Origin: Bacillus sp. ZZV12-4809
Lineage (GTDB): Bacteria; Bacillota; Bacilli; Bacillales; Cytobacillaceae
DNA: 64,000 nt
Assembly (NCBI RefSeq): GCF_009849585.1
Contig: NZ_VCRN01000002.1
Span: 186,001 to 250,000 of the forward strand
Reading direction: 5' to 3'
Positions 1 through 8,588 of the stretch are shown one piece after another. A program made the position numbers and the translations under genes. Every line of letters starts with the position of its first letter. Position 1 is the stretch's first letter. Under the pieces are notes generated by a model. It worked only from the letters and a program-made list of their open reading frames with translations. It made no database searches and was not told the origin of the DNA.

Positions 1-1
1 T

Positions 2-109
2 GCCCATAATGTGCAATCTAAAGTGAAATACACCCTTGATAAAACAGTTGGGCTTAGCACTGACTCGGTTAATATTTACGTTCAGGGAGTTCGAGTAACG
101 AACCCGTAG
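2..109 (+). CDS. yloU: YloU, Asp23/DUF322 family protein (3' end only)
   Basis: The last 35 codons of a gene that begins upstream of the window. The frame reads through to TAG at 107-109 and ends in VRVTNP. The tail and its position directly before fakA match the Asp23-family protein YloU, which sits before the same gene in B. subtilis. Asp23-type proteins are linked to the cell envelope, but their exact role is unclear. The fakA Shine-Dalgarno follows the stop at once, so the two genes are probably co-transcribed. Confidence 0.7.
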   Translation, partial: AHNVQSKVKYTLDKTVGLSTDSVNIYVQGVRVTNP

Positions 110-125
110 TGAGGAGGAAAGACTT

Positions 126-1802
126 GTGTCAAAAAAAGATTTAGATGGGAAGCTTTTTGCAGAAATGGTCATACAAGGAGCGAACCATTTATCTGCTAAT
201 GCAAAATTAGTGGATGCCTTAAATGTTTTCCCTGTTCCTGATGGAGACACAGGAACCAACATGAATTTGTCAATGACTTCCGGAGCAAAGGAAGTAAAAG
301 CTAATATCCAGGAACATATTGGAAAGGTAGGCTCTGCTCTTTCTAAAGGATTGCTGATGGGAGCACGGGGAAACTCGGGAGTAATCCTCTCCCAGCTGTT
401 TCGGGGCTTTTCAAAAGCGATTGAACAAAAAGCAACCATCAATGGAAAAGAGTTTGCCGACGCCTTGAATGCTGGGGTAGAAACGGCCTATAAGGCTGTA
501 ATGAAGCCGGTTGAAGGAACAATCCTTACCGTTGCTAAAGATTCCGCCAAGAAAGCGGTCCAGGCTGCGGATCATGAAGATGATATCATCGTGATTATGG
601 AGGAAGTTCTGAAGGAAGCCAAGGCTTCCCTAAACCGCACTCCTGATCTTCTTCCTGTTTTAAAAGAAGTTGGAGTTGTAGACAGCGGCGGCCAGGGCCT
701 TGTTTTTGTGTATGAAGGATTTCTTGCCGAGTTAAAAGGCGAAAAACTTCCTGATACACCGGCAGCCCTTCCGAAGATGGATGACCTGGTAAGTGCAGAA
801 CACCATAAAAATGTTCATAGCTTTATGAACACCGAGGATATTGAGTTTGGCTATTGCACTGAATTTATGGTTAAATTCGAAGATGAAAAGCTTGCTGCCA
901 ATCCTTTCTCAGAAGACAGGTTCCGCCAGGATTTAAGTCAATATGGCGATTCCCTGTTAGTAATTGCTGATGAGCAGCTTGTTAAAGTACATATCCACTC
1001 TGAACAGCCTGGTGATTGCCTGACATACGGACAGCGCTATGGCAGCTTAATCAATATGAAGATTGAAAATATGCGCCAGCAGCACACCAACCTGGTCGAA
1101 GACGTCCCTACACCTTTAGCAGCTCAAGCTAAGCCTAAAGAAAAACAGGAGTACGGTATTGTGACTGTATCAATGGGCAGCGGCATCGCAGATCTTTTCC
1201 GAAGCATCGGCGCACATGCGGTCATTGAGGGCGGGCAGACAATGAATCCGAGCACGGAAGATATCGTAAAAGCCATTAAAGAGGTAAATGCAAAAAAAGT
1301 AATCATTTTGCCAAATAATAAAAATATCATTATGGCTGCACAGCAGGCTGCAGAAGTGACAGAAGAAGAGGCAGTAGTTGTTCCTTCAAAAACTGTTCCT
1401 CAGGGAATGGCTGCACTTCTTGCTTTTAACCCAAGTGCTGAACTTGCAGAAAACGAAGAAGGCATGACAGATGCCCTTCAGCATGTGAAAACAGGCCAAA
1501 TAACATTTGCTGTCCGTGATACAAGCATCGATGGCCTTGAGATTGAAAAAGACGATTTCATGGGTATTGCAGACGGGAAAATTGTTGTGAAAAACAAGGA
1601 TAGAGTCCAGGCTGCTAAAGATCTTCTGGAAGGAATGATCGACGCTGACTCTGAAATCCTTACCGTCTTAAAGGGTGAAGATGCATCAGAAGAGGATGTA
1701 GACTCACTTATCAGCTATATAGAAGATAAATATGAAGATATTGAAGTCGAGATCCACGATGGCAAACAGCCACTATACTCTTTCATTTTCTCAATTGAAT
1801 AA
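126..1802 (+). CDS. fakA: Fatty acid kinase ATP-binding subunit FakA (YloV)
   Basis: FakA works with a fatty-acid-binding FakB protein to phosphorylate exogenous or recycled fatty acids to acyl-phosphate for phospholipid synthesis at the membrane. The N-terminal Dak2-type kinase domain (about residues 10-200) carries the nucleotide/Mg motif PVPDGDTGTNM near residue 38 and a GARGNSG loop near residue 79. The C-terminal half (about 335-558) is the FakA/YloV-specific region. The length of 558 residues is normal for the family. The GTG start is set by GAGGAGG at 111-117, eight bases upstream. Unlike B. subtilis, where serine dehydratase genes follow, recG comes next here. Placement close to plsX fits the acyl-phosphate route. 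Confidence 0.93.
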   Translation: MSKKDLDGKLFAEMVIQGANHLSANAKLVDALNVFPVPDGDTGTNMNLSMTSGAKEVKANIQEHIGKVGSALSKGLLMGARGNSGVILSQLFRGFSKAIEQKATINGKEFADALNAGVETAYKAVMKPVEGTILTVAKDSAKKAVQAADHEDDIIVIMEEVLKEAKASLNRTPDLLPVLKEVGVVDSGGQGLVFVYEGFLAELKGEKLPDTPAALPKMDDLVSAEHHKNVHSFMNTEDIEFGYCTEFMVKFEDEKLAANPFSEDRFRQDLSQYGDSLLVIADEQLVKVHIHSEQPGDCLTYGQRYGSLINMKIENMRQQHTNLVEDVPTPLAAQAKPKEKQEYGIVTVSMGSGIADLFRSIGAHAVIEGGQTMNPSTEDIVKAIKEVNAKKVIILPNNKNIIMAAQQAAEVTEEEAVVVPSKTVPQGMAALLAFNPSAELAENEEGMTDALQHVKTGQITFAVRDTSIDGLEIEKDDFMGIADGKIVVKNKDRVQAAKDLLEGMIDADSEILTVLKGEDASEEDVDSLISYIEDKYEDIEVEIHDGKQPLYSFIFSIE

Positions 1803-1811
1803 CCAATAAAT

Positions 1812-1837
1812 AAAGCGGGGGCCCAGCCTTCGCTTTT
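1812..1837 (+). terminator. Probable intrinsic terminator after fakA
   Basis: A 10-bp stem (AAAGCGGGGG paired with CCTTCGCTTT, two G-U pairs) has a 5-base loop and a short T run. It starts ten bases after the fakA stop. The T tract is short, so termination may be partial. Confidence 0.6.
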
Positions 1838-1903
1838 ATCCATTTCAGCCTATTTTTAATGCTTGTAAAACATAAATTTTTATTGGCCATTAAAGTATCT
1901 TTC

Positions 1904-1933
1904 TTGCATATTCAAATCATAATGTGCTAGTTA
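1904..1933 (+). promoter_or_regulatory. Candidate SigA promoter for recG
   Basis: TTGCAT at 1904-1909 is followed by an 18-base spacer and TAGTTA at 1928-1933, preceded by an extended TGC. It lies between the fakA terminator and recG. The -10 is weak, so the call is tentative. Confidence 0.33.
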
Positions 1934-2033
1934 TAAAGCAGGTGCTTCATAAGCCTGTAAGAAAAAGTAACGGAACAGGGAGGGGTGGCGGACTGTCTGA
2001 AAGAAAAATAAAATTGGCAGCCGTTCAATTAAT

Positions 2034-4082
2034 GTGAATCCAAATTTAATCCAGTCTGTTACAGCTGTAAAAGGCATCGGAGAGGAATCGGCTGAATTAC
2101 TCGCTGATATGAATATACACACTGTAAAAGACTTGCTCGAATATTTACCATATAGATATGAAGATTACAGGCTCAAGGACCTGGCAGAAATAAAGCATGA
2201 TGAAAGAGTAACCGTTGAAGGAAAGGTCCACAGTGAACCTTCACTTGCTTATTACGGCAGGAAACGCTCCAGGCTGACAGTTCGAGTGCTTGTAGGACGA
2301 TATCTCATACAAGTGATCCTATTCAATCAGCCTTATTTGAAGAATAAAATAGTATTAAACGAAACTGTTACAGTTACTGGAAAATGGGATCAGCATCGGC
2401 AGGTCATTACAGCCAGTGAACTGAAAATTGGAAATGCTTCTAACAATAAGGATTTTGAGCCGGTATACGCAGTAAAAGGGAATATCACAGTTAAAGGAAT
2501 AAGGCGGTTTATTAAACTGGCTTTCTCACAGTATGGGAATGAAATATTGGAAACTTTGCCTGAAAAATATCTAATGCAATATAGACTTTTAAATAGGCAG
2601 GATGCTATAAGATCGCTTCACTTTCCTGCAAATGATCAGGAACTCAAGCAGGGCAGACGGCGTTTTGTTTATGAGGAGTTTTTCTATTTTCAATTAAAAA
2701 TGCAGGCACTAAGAAAGATTGAAAGAGAGCATTCAAAAGGGATTGCGCAGGCATATGATCTTTCAAGATTAATGGAGTTTATTGACTCACTGCCATTTGC
2801 TTTAACCGGAGCACAAAAAAGGGTAGTTAATGAGATCCTGACTGATCTGAAATCTCCATACCGGATGAACAGGCTATTACAGGGGGATGTTGGCTCCGGC
2901 AAAACAGCAGTTGCGGCGATTGCTCTTTTTGCCAGCAGGACAGCAGGCTTTCAGGGAGCCTTAATGGTCCCGACTGAAATCCTGGCAGAACAGCATGCGG
3001 AATCATTAAATACGATGCTGGTGCCGTTTGGGCTGCGGTGTGAGCTCCTGACAAGCTCTGTAAAAGGAAAGCGCAGAAGAGAAATTCTCCAGCACCTGAA
3101 GGATGGAGAAATTGATGTTCTCATTGGCACGCATGCACTTATTCAGGAAGAAGTGGAATTTAATAATCTGGGGCTTGTCATTACGGATGAGCAGCATAGA
3201 TTCGGGGTCGGGCAGCGGCGTATACTCAGGGAGAAAGGTGAAAATCCTGATGTTCTGTTCATGACTGCAACGCCGATCCCAAGAACATTGGCTATAACAG
3301 TCTTTGGTGAAATGGATGTATCCATAATAGATGAAATGCCGGCAGGACGAAAAGCAATTGAAACCTATTGGGCAAAACCTGAAATGCTTGACAGGGTACT
3401 TGGTTTTATGGAAAAGGAACTCTCAGCAGGTCAGCAGGTATATGTGATCTGTCCCCTTATTGAGGAGTCAGACAAACTGGATGTTCAAAACGCAATAGAT
3501 GTCCATGCAACATTGATGCATCATTTTCATGGCCGTTATAATGTCGGTCTCATGCATGGCAGGATTCATCCGGATGAAAAGGAAAATGTTATGAAAGCCT
3601 TCAGCCGAAATGAAAGCCAGATTCTTGTTTCCACCACGGTGGTTGAGGTCGGTGTAAATGTTCCGAATGCAACGATGATGGTGATCTATGATGCGGAGCG
3701 GTTTGGGCTTGCCCAGCTGCATCAGTTGAGGGGCAGAGTAGGTAGAGGAGATAAACAATCCTATTGTGTACTTCTGGCTGATCCTAAATCGGAAGTTGGA
3801 AAAGAACGCATGAAAATCATGACAGAAACAAATGATGGTTTTGCTCTAAGTGAAAAAGATCTTGAACTGAGAGGTCCTGGAGACTTTTTCGGAAGAAAAC
3901 AAAGCGGGCTGCCGGAATTTAAAGTCGCCGACATGGTCCATGATTACCGCGCACTCGAAACCGCTAGAAACGATGCAGCAGCTCTAGTGGAATCGAATGA
4001 ATTCTGGCATGCAGATGAGTATCTGCCTTTGCGGCAATATTTAAAGGAAACAGGAGTACTGGAAGGGGAAAAACTCGACTAG
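2034..4082 (+). CDS. recG: ATP-dependent DNA helicase RecG
   Basis: RecG remodels stalled replication forks and branch-migrates Holliday junctions in the cytoplasm. An N-terminal wedge/OB domain (about residues 1-180) is followed by the SF2 helicase core. Walker A GDVGSGKTAVA lies near residue 284, DEQH (Walker B) near 386, a TAT motif III near 411, and the late QLRGRVGRG motif near 563. The length of 682 residues equals the B. subtilis protein. The GTG start is the only usable start in frame near the conserved N terminus, because an overlapping ATG one base pair earlier runs straight into TGA. No good Shine-Dalgarno is adjacent: the nearest purine-rich stretch (GGGAGGGG around 1979) is over 40 bases away, so translation may be weak. 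Confidence 0.95.
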   Translation: MNPNLIQSVTAVKGIGEESAELLADMNIHTVKDLLEYLPYRYEDYRLKDLAEIKHDERVTVEGKVHSEPSLAYYGRKRSRLTVRVLVGRYLIQVILFNQPYLKNKIVLNETVTVTGKWDQHRQVITASELKIGNASNNKDFEPVYAVKGNITVKGIRRFIKLAFSQYGNEILETLPEKYLMQYRLLNRQDAIRSLHFPANDQELKQGRRRFVYEEFFYFQLKMQALRKIEREHSKGIAQAYDLSRLMEFIDSLPFALTGAQKRVVNEILTDLKSPYRMNRLLQGDVGSGKTAVAAIALFASRTAGFQGALMVPTEILAEQHAESLNTMLVPFGLRCELLTSSVKGKRRREILQHLKDGEIDVLIGTHALIQEEVEFNNLGLVITDEQHRFGVGQRRILREKGENPDVLFMTATPIPRTLAITVFGEMDVSIIDEMPAGRKAIETYWAKPEMLDRVLGFMEKELSAGQQVYVICPLIEESDKLDVQNAIDVHATLMHHFHGRYNVGLMHGRIHPDEKENVMKAFSRNESQILVSTTVVEVGVNVPNATMMVIYDAERFGLAQLHQLRGRVGRGDKQSYCVLLADPKSEVGKERMKIMTETNDGFALSEKDLELRGPGDFFGRKQSGLPEFKVADMVHDYRALETARNDAAALVESNEFWHADEYLPLRQYLKETGVLEGEKLD

Positions 4083-4097
4083 AAAAAAGTTGATGAG

Positions 4098-4139
4098 AGC
4101 AGATTGCAGAAAAGTTCTTTCTTGCAATCTGCTTTTTTT
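4098..4139 (+). terminator. Intrinsic terminator after recG
   Basis: An 11-bp perfect stem (AGCAGATTGCA at 4098-4108 with TGCAATCTGCT at 4123-4133) is followed by a run of T. It separates recG from the FapR-controlled lipid operon. Confidence 0.88.
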
Positions 4140-4150
4140 GATTATATACT
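4122..4150 (+). promoter_or_regulatory. SigA-type promoter of fapR-plsX-fabD-fabG
   Basis: TTGCAA at 4122-4127, a 17-base spacer and TATACT at 4145-4150. The -35 element lies inside the 3' arm of the recG terminator. The FapR operator begins three bases after the -10, as expected for a promoter blocked by FapR. Confidence 0.7.
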
Positions 4151-4153
4151 ACT

Positions 4154-4172
4154 ATTAGTACCTAGTCTTAAT
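4154..4172 (+). promoter_or_regulatory. FapR operator
   Basis: ATTAGTACCTAGTCTTAAT is a near-palindrome closely matching the known FapR box (TTAGTACC followed by an inverted half-site). It sits just downstream of the promoter -10 and 22 bases before the fapR start. Family knowledge says FapR binds such sites and is released by malonyl-CoA, so the gene is probably autoregulated. Confidence 0.85.
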
Positions 4173-4193
4173 ATCTCGGACGGTGGGATTTTA

Positions 4194-4754
4194 ATGAAAA
4201 GAAATAAAAAAGAACGCCAAGCATTATTAACGGACACAATAAAAGAAAATCCTTTTGTCACGGACGAGGAACTTGCAGAAAAATTTTCAGTTAGCGTCCA
4301 GACAATCAGACTCGATCGGCTGGAATTATCGATTCCCGAATTGCGTGAGCGAATCAAGCATGTTGCCGAAAAAAGTTTTGAGGATGAAGTGAGATCTTTA
4401 CCAATAGAAGAAATAATCGGTGAAATAATAGATATAGAATTGGATAAAACGGCAATATCCATTTTCGATGTGAAAAATGAACATGTCTTTAAGCGTAATG
4501 GAATTGCCAGGGGCCATCACCTTTTTGCACAGGCCAATTCACTGGCAGTTGCTGTAATAAATGATGAGCTGGCATTAACGGCAAAAGCCAATATTCAATT
4601 TACCAGGCCAGTGAGATTAAATGAGCGTGTCATCGCAAAAGCAAAGGTCCTTACAATTGACATTGACAGCGGAAGAACGATAGTTGAAGTCAATAGCTTT
4701 GTGAATAACGAGCAAGTATTTAAAGGCGAATTTGACATGTTCAGAAAAAAATAA
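4194..4754 (+). CDS. fapR: Malonyl-CoA-responsive transcriptional repressor FapR
   Basis: FapR represses fatty-acid and phospholipid synthesis genes and is released from DNA by malonyl-CoA. The N-terminal helix-turn-helix (about residues 20-45, with [19 protein letters not shown]) is followed by a linker and a hot-dog-fold effector domain (about 80-186). That domain contains the [16 protein letters not shown] segment typical of FapR. The ATG at 4194 gives 186 residues. The longer upstream reading frame is rejected because it would run through the operator and terminator. The gene has its own operator immediately upstream and leads into plsX 20 bases after its stop. Confidence 0.95.
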   Translation: MKRNKKERQALLTDTIKENPFVTDEELAEKFSVSVQTIRLDRLELSIPELRERIKHVAEKSFEDEVRSLPIEEIIGEIIDIELDKTAISIFDVKNEHVFKRNGIARGHHLFAQANSLAVAVINDELALTAKANIQFTRPVRLNERVIAKAKVLTIDIDSGRTIVEVNSFVNNEQVFKGEFDMFRKK

Positions 4755-4774
4755 TCACTAAAGGATGAAGCATC

Positions 4775-5779
4775 ATGAAAATTGCCATAGACGCAATGGG
4801 AGGCGACAATGCCCCAAAGGAAATTGTCCTTGGGGCAATGAAAGCTGCCGCAGAATTTAAAGATGTACATATTACCCTTGTAGGCGATCAGTCAAAAATA
4901 AACCAATACCTTACTTCAAATGAGCGGATTGACATTTTACATACAGAAGAAGTCATCTTGCCGGATGATGAGCCGGTAAGAGCTGTCCGCAGAAAGAAAA
5001 AGGCATCAATGGTACTTGCAGCGCAGCTTGTAACAGATGGTAAGGCGGATGCCTGCATTTCGGCAGGAAACACGGGTGCTCTTATGGCAGCAGGCCTTTT
5101 TGTTGTTGGAAGGATTGAGGGCATTGAACGCCCGGCATTATCCCCGACTCTTCCAACAATTGGGGGAGAAGGATTCCTTTTGCTCGATGTAGGGGCAAAT
5201 GTGGACGCGAAGCCTGAGCATCTTCTTCAATATGCCATTATGGGTTCTATATATACCGAAAAGGTCCGCGGAGTTTCCAACCCAAGAGTAGGCCTTCTAA
5301 ATATCGGAACAGAAGAGAAAAAAGGCAATGAGCTGGCAAAAAATACATTTGATCTGCTGAAGAAGGCAGATATCAATTTTATCGGAAATGTAGAGGCGCG
5401 CGATTTGCTTGAAGGAGCTGCGGATGTGGTAGTGACGGATGGCTTTACAGGCAATATGGTGCTTAAGACAATTGAAGGTACTGCCTTATCAGTATTTAAA
5501 ATGCTGAAAACAGCTCTGACCAGCAGCTTAAAAACTAAATTGGCAGCAGCAGCCTTAAAGCCTGATTTATACCAGCTGAAATCTCAAATGGATTATTCTG
5601 AATACGGCGGTGCAGGTTTATTTGGATTAAAGGCGCCGGTTATTAAAGCGCATGGTTCTTCTGATGCAACAGCTTTATTCAGTGCAGTGAGGCAGACCAG
5701 GAACATGGTCGAAAACAATGTTGCTGATACGATTAAGGAAGCAGTTGAAAAAGAAGCCCAAAAACCAGCTCTTAAATAA
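4775..5779 (+). CDS. plsX: Phosphate acyltransferase PlsX
   Basis: PlsX converts acyl-ACP to acyl-phosphate, the acyl donor for PlsY at the membrane. The N terminus [14 protein letters not shown] is diagnostic, as is the SAGNTGALM stretch near residue 90. The length of 334 residues is normal. The start follows AAGGATG at 4761. It lies in the fapR-plsX-fabD-fabG cluster, so it should be derepressed when malonyl-CoA rises. Its acyl-phosphate product is the same as that of FakA upstream. Confidence 0.96.
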   Translation: MKIAIDAMGGDNAPKEIVLGAMKAAAEFKDVHITLVGDQSKINQYLTSNERIDILHTEEVILPDDEPVRAVRRKKKASMVLAAQLVTDGKADACISAGNTGALMAAGLFVVGRIEGIERPALSPTLPTIGGEGFLLLDVGANVDAKPEHLLQYAIMGSIYTEKVRGVSNPRVGLLNIGTEEKKGNELAKNTFDLLKKADINFIGNVEARDLLEGAADVVVTDGFTGNMVLKTIEGTALSVFKMLKTALTSSLKTKLAAAALKPDLYQLKSQMDYSEYGGAGLFGLKAPVIKAHGSSDATALFSAVRQTRNMVENNVADTIKEAVEKEAQKPALK

Positions 5780-5805
5780 ACAATTTAAACTTGGGGGGAA
5801 GCACG

Positions 5806-6753
5806 ATGGGTAAAATCGCATTTATATTCCCTGGGCAGGGATCCCAGGCCGCAGGGATGGGAAAAGCCTTAGCTGCACAGGATGATAAAGTAAAATCATT
5901 TTTCGAAAGAGCCGATCAAAAACTTGGATTTTCATTATCGTCCCTTATTTTTGAAGGGCCTCAGGAGCAATTGACTTTGACAACAAATGCACAGCCTGCA
6001 CTGTTGACCACTGGCATTGCCATTCTCGATTATTTTAAAAGATCTGGAATAACACCTGATTTTGTGGCGGGCCATAGCCTTGGGGAGTATACAGCACTGG
6101 TAGCTGCGGAAGCTATTTCCTTTGAGGATGGAGTGTATGCTGTGCGTAAGCGTGGGGAATTCATGGAAGAAGCAGTTCCTAATGGCGAGGGAACAATGGC
6201 TGCTGTATTGGGCCTTGACAGGGACAAGCTTACTGCAGTTACAGAAGAGGTTTCTGCAGGTGGAAATCCGGTTCAGCTTGCAAATTTGAATTGTCCTGGA
6301 CAAATTGTCATTTCAGGTTCAAAAGCAGGAGTGGAACTTGCTTCTGTGAAGGCTAAAGAAGAAGGTGCCAAGCGTGTGCTTCCACTGGAGGTAAGCGGCC
6401 CGTTTCATTCCCAATTAATGAAGCCTGCTGCGGAGAAGTTCAGGGGAATCCTTGACGAAATTGAGATTAAAGATGCAAAGGTTCCAGTCATTGCCAATGT
6501 AACCGCATCTGAAATGACTTCCGCTTCAGAAATAAATGGCAGATTAATTGAACAGCTGTATTCTCCTGTACTCTGGGAGGATTCAATACGCAGGATGATT
6601 AAGCTTGGAGTAGATACATTTATAGAAATTGGGCCAGGAAAAGTACTGTCAGGCTTAGTGAAAAAGGTAGATCGTTCCCTTAAAACGTATGCCGTTTCAG
6701 ATGCGGAATCATGCAAGGCAGTTACTGAATCCTTGAAGGAGGAATTGAGATGA
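5806..6753 (+). CDS. fabD: Malonyl-CoA:ACP transacylase FabD
   Basis: FabD loads malonyl groups from CoA onto acyl carrier protein. The sequence shows the FPGQGSQ loop at the N terminus, the nucleophile motif GHSLGEYTA (Ser91) and a GPFHSQLM segment holding the catalytic His near residue 200. The ATG at 5806 gives 315 residues and is preceded by a strong GGGGGGAA Shine-Dalgarno. An upstream in-frame TTG at 5791 would overlap that site and is not used. The stop overlaps the fabG start by four bases, so the two are translationally coupled. Confidence 0.96.
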   Translation: MGKIAFIFPGQGSQAAGMGKALAAQDDKVKSFFERADQKLGFSLSSLIFEGPQEQLTLTTNAQPALLTTGIAILDYFKRSGITPDFVAGHSLGEYTALVAAEAISFEDGVYAVRKRGEFMEEAVPNGEGTMAAVLGLDRDKLTAVTEEVSAGGNPVQLANLNCPGQIVISGSKAGVELASVKAKEEGAKRVLPLEVSGPFHSQLMKPAAEKFRGILDEIEIKDAKVPVIANVTASEMTSASEINGRLIEQLYSPVLWEDSIRRMIKLGVDTFIEIGPGKVLSGLVKKVDRSLKTYAVSDAESCKAVTESLKEELR

Positions 6754-7493
6754 AGCTAGAAGGAAAAGCCGCTTTAGTAACAGGTGCTTCCCGAGGAATT
6801 GGAAGAGAAATCGCTTTGGGTCTTGCCAGGCAAGGTGCAGATATTGCGGTTAACTACTCCGGAAGTGAGGCAAGGGCAAACGAAGTTGTTGACGAAATTA
6901 AAGCATTAGGCCGAAATGCATTCGCTATTCAATGTGATGTGTCGAACAGTGATTCTGTTGCCGGCATGGTGAAAGAAACCGTTGAAAAATTCGGGAAGCT
7001 GGATATTCTGGTTAATAATGCAGGGATTACAAAGGACAATCTGCTTATGAGAATGAAGGAAGACGAATGGGATGATGTTATTAACATTAACCTGAAAGGT
7101 GTTTTCCTGTGTACAAAAGCTGTTACCAGACAGATGATGAAACAGCGCAGCGGCCGCATTATCAATATTTCATCCATTGTGGGTGTCAGCGGAAATCCTG
7201 GACAGGCTAACTATGTCGCTGCCAAATCGGGGGTAATCGGCCTGACAAAAACCTCAGCAAAGGAACTTGCATCGAGAGGGATTACAGTCAATGCCATTGC
7301 ACCGGGCTTTATCACAACTGATATGACGGATAAGCTGAACGAGGATGTAAGGGAGCAAATGCTGAAGCAAATTCCATTGGCACGCTTCGGGGAACCTGAA
7401 GATATTGCAAATGTGGCAGTGTTTCTTGCTTCAGAGGACAGCCGTTATATGACTGGCCAAACCCTGCATGTTGATGGCGGAATGGTCATGTAA
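6750..7493 (+). CDS. fabG: 3-oxoacyl-ACP reductase FabG
   Basis: FabG is the NADPH-dependent beta-ketoacyl-ACP reductase of fatty-acid elongation. It is a short-chain dehydrogenase with TGASRGIG cofactor motif at residues 11-18, NNAG near 89-92, and a catalytic triad Ser142, Tyr155, Lys159. The length is 247 residues. The start overlaps the fabD stop. The C-terminal [17 protein letters not shown] ending is typical of FabG, which separates it from general dehydrogenases. Confidence 0.96.
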   Translation: MKLEGKAALVTGASRGIGREIALGLARQGADIAVNYSGSEARANEVVDEIKALGRNAFAIQCDVSNSDSVAGMVKETVEKFGKLDILVNNAGITKDNLLMRMKEDEWDDVININLKGVFLCTKAVTRQMMKQRSGRIINISSIVGVSGNPGQANYVAAKSGVIGLTKTSAKELASRGITVNAIAPGFITTDMTDKLNEDVREQMLKQIPLARFGEPEDIANVAVFLASEDSRYMTGQTLHVDGGMVM

Positions 7494-7533
7494 AATTGTA
7501 ACAGGCTTGTAATGCAAATTTTTTTATAAAACC

Positions 7534-7563
7534 TTTCAATAAAGGCTAAAAATAATCTATAAT
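7534..7563 (+). promoter_or_regulatory. Candidate SigA promoter for acpP
   Basis: TTTCAA at 7534-7539, an 18-base spacer and a perfect TATAAT at 7558-7563, about 22 bases before acpP. It would let acpP be transcribed at a higher level than the FapR-controlled genes upstream. Confidence 0.55.
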
Positions 7564-7585
7564 ACTTGAGGGGAGGTGAACAAGC

Positions 7586-7819
7586 ATGGCAGAAGTATTA
7601 GAACGTGTAACAAAGATCATCGTGGACCGTCTTGGTGTTGAAGAGTCTGAAGTGAAATTAGAGGCTTCTTTCAAAGATGATCTAGGTGCTGATTCCCTTG
7701 ATGTAGTAGAATTAGTAATGGAATTAGAAGATGAGTTCGACATGGAAATTTCTGACGATGATGCTGAGAAAATCGCAACAGTCGGTGACGCTGTAAATTA
7801 CATAAAAGCTAGCCAATAA
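7586..7819 (+). CDS. acpP: Acyl carrier protein
   Basis: A 77-residue acidic carrier of growing acyl chains. The phosphopantetheine attachment site is Ser37 in [13 protein letters not shown]. The strong GGAGGTG Shine-Dalgarno at 7572-7578 and its own promoter fit the high abundance of this protein. A strong terminator follows, so the gene may be expressed as a short separate transcript as well as from fabG. Confidence 0.97.
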   Translation: MAEVLERVTKIIVDRLGVEESEVKLEASFKDDLGADSLDVVELVMELEDEFDMEISDDDAEKIATVGDAVNYIKASQ

Positions 7820-7836
7820 TCGTTAGTAGGACCACT

Positions 7837-7873
7837 CTGCAGTGAGGGAATCCCCCTCACTGCAGCAATTTTT
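7837..7873 (+). terminator. Intrinsic terminator after acpP
   Basis: A perfect 12-bp GC-rich stem (CTGCAGTGAGGG with CCCTCACTGCAG) is followed by CAATTTTT. Confidence 0.92.
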
Positions 7874-7979
7874 ATCAGCAGATGTTTATTGTCCGGTGTT
7901 ACCTGCAGCATTGAAAGGCACCATAGAATTAAGCTTCCGGTCTGCACCAGGTGACTGTGGACAGTAAATATGTTTCTCA

Positions 7980-8005
7980 AAAGCTCCGTTTGATAACGGG
8001 GCTTT
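7980..8005 (+). other. Orphan hairpin in the acpP-rnc gap
   Basis: An 11-bp stem with one G-U pair (AAAGCTCCGTT with AACGGGGCTTT) and a TGAT loop is followed by CTTCT. It looks like a second or relic terminator. No gene lies between it and the acpP terminator. Confidence 0.5.
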
Positions 8006-8173
8006 CTTCTGTGAAAATGGCCGTGCCATATGAAACATAAATAGCTTTATATAGAAGTTTTTTTGCGTTTTTCCTCTTTATTACGTAAACTTAGGGAAGA
8101 ACAATTAATTAAAATTTTTGAATGTATATTTACTTAAACCTTATGACTTTGGGGCTGGAATTTTTTTCATTGA

Positions 8174-8292
8174 GTTGATTGGGGCGAAAGGTGCGAGATC
8201 CTCGAAAATGATTGTTTATTTTTTTCCGGACCCTGTTCTTTCAAGGAGGATCTCGAACAGCCCATTGGCTTGCTTAGGACAGTGTAAATCAA
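8174..8292. repeat. Degenerate copy of a palindromic intergenic repeat
   Basis: It begins GTTGATTGGGGCGAAAGG, like the fuller copy at 8363, and ends in AATCAA, the inverse of its start. Inside, CGAGATCCTC at 8194-8203 is the exact inverse of GAGGATCTCG at 8246-8255. The middle differs from the copy at 8363. It contains no coding potential that I can support. Confidence 0.6.
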
Positions 8293-8362
8293 GGTCTAGT
8301 TATTTTTAATGGCTGTTTTCGTAAAGTTTGTTGCTTTTTCATAACCTAGTTTACTTTGCTGA

Positions 8363-8488
8363 GTTGATTGGTGCGGAAGGCACTTGACTCCAGCGGGAGG
8401 AGAGGGAAGTGTGAGACCCCGCAGGCGAAGCCGAGGAGGCTCGCATTCCTCCCCGCGGGTTCGCTGCGTGCCTTTCGCTGCAATCAAC
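8363..8488. repeat. Palindromic intergenic repeat (REP/MITE-like), full copy
   Basis: The 126-base element has imperfect terminal inverted repeats matching 17 of 20 bases (8363-8382 against 8469-8488). A nested GCG-AGCC/GGCT-CGC stem lies in its centre. Its middle contains a GAGACCCCGCAGGCGAAGCC segment. This pattern is one I recognise from many Bacillus-group intergenic regions, but the family has no firm name here. Its GC content is far above the surrounding gap. Confidence 0.75.
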
Positions 8489-8588
8489 GGACAGAATTCA
8501 CAAACCAGAACAACAATCTTTCAGAAAAGGGCCTTTTTAATCGAGAATAAAACTTAAAGAATATTAATATTAGCAAGGTGGATGCATT

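Larger units (their letters stand above)
7874..8588. other. acpP-rnc intergenic region without genes
   Basis: 715 bases hold an orphan hairpin (7980-8005) and two related palindromic repeats (8174-8292, 8363-8488). The short reading frames here lie inside the repeats, lack Shine-Dalgarno sequences and look like chance. The stretch 8006-8173 is AT-rich with nothing recognisable. Confidence 0.7.

Noticed and set aside
4104-4193. Longer N terminus for FapR
   Set aside because: It would start in the recG terminator and read through the promoter and operator; the ATG at 4194 matches the known N terminus.
8118-8550. Short open frames (about 60 codons, both strands) in the acpP-rnc gap
   Set aside because: They lie within or across the palindromic repeats, have no Shine-Dalgarno and show no recognisable protein pattern.
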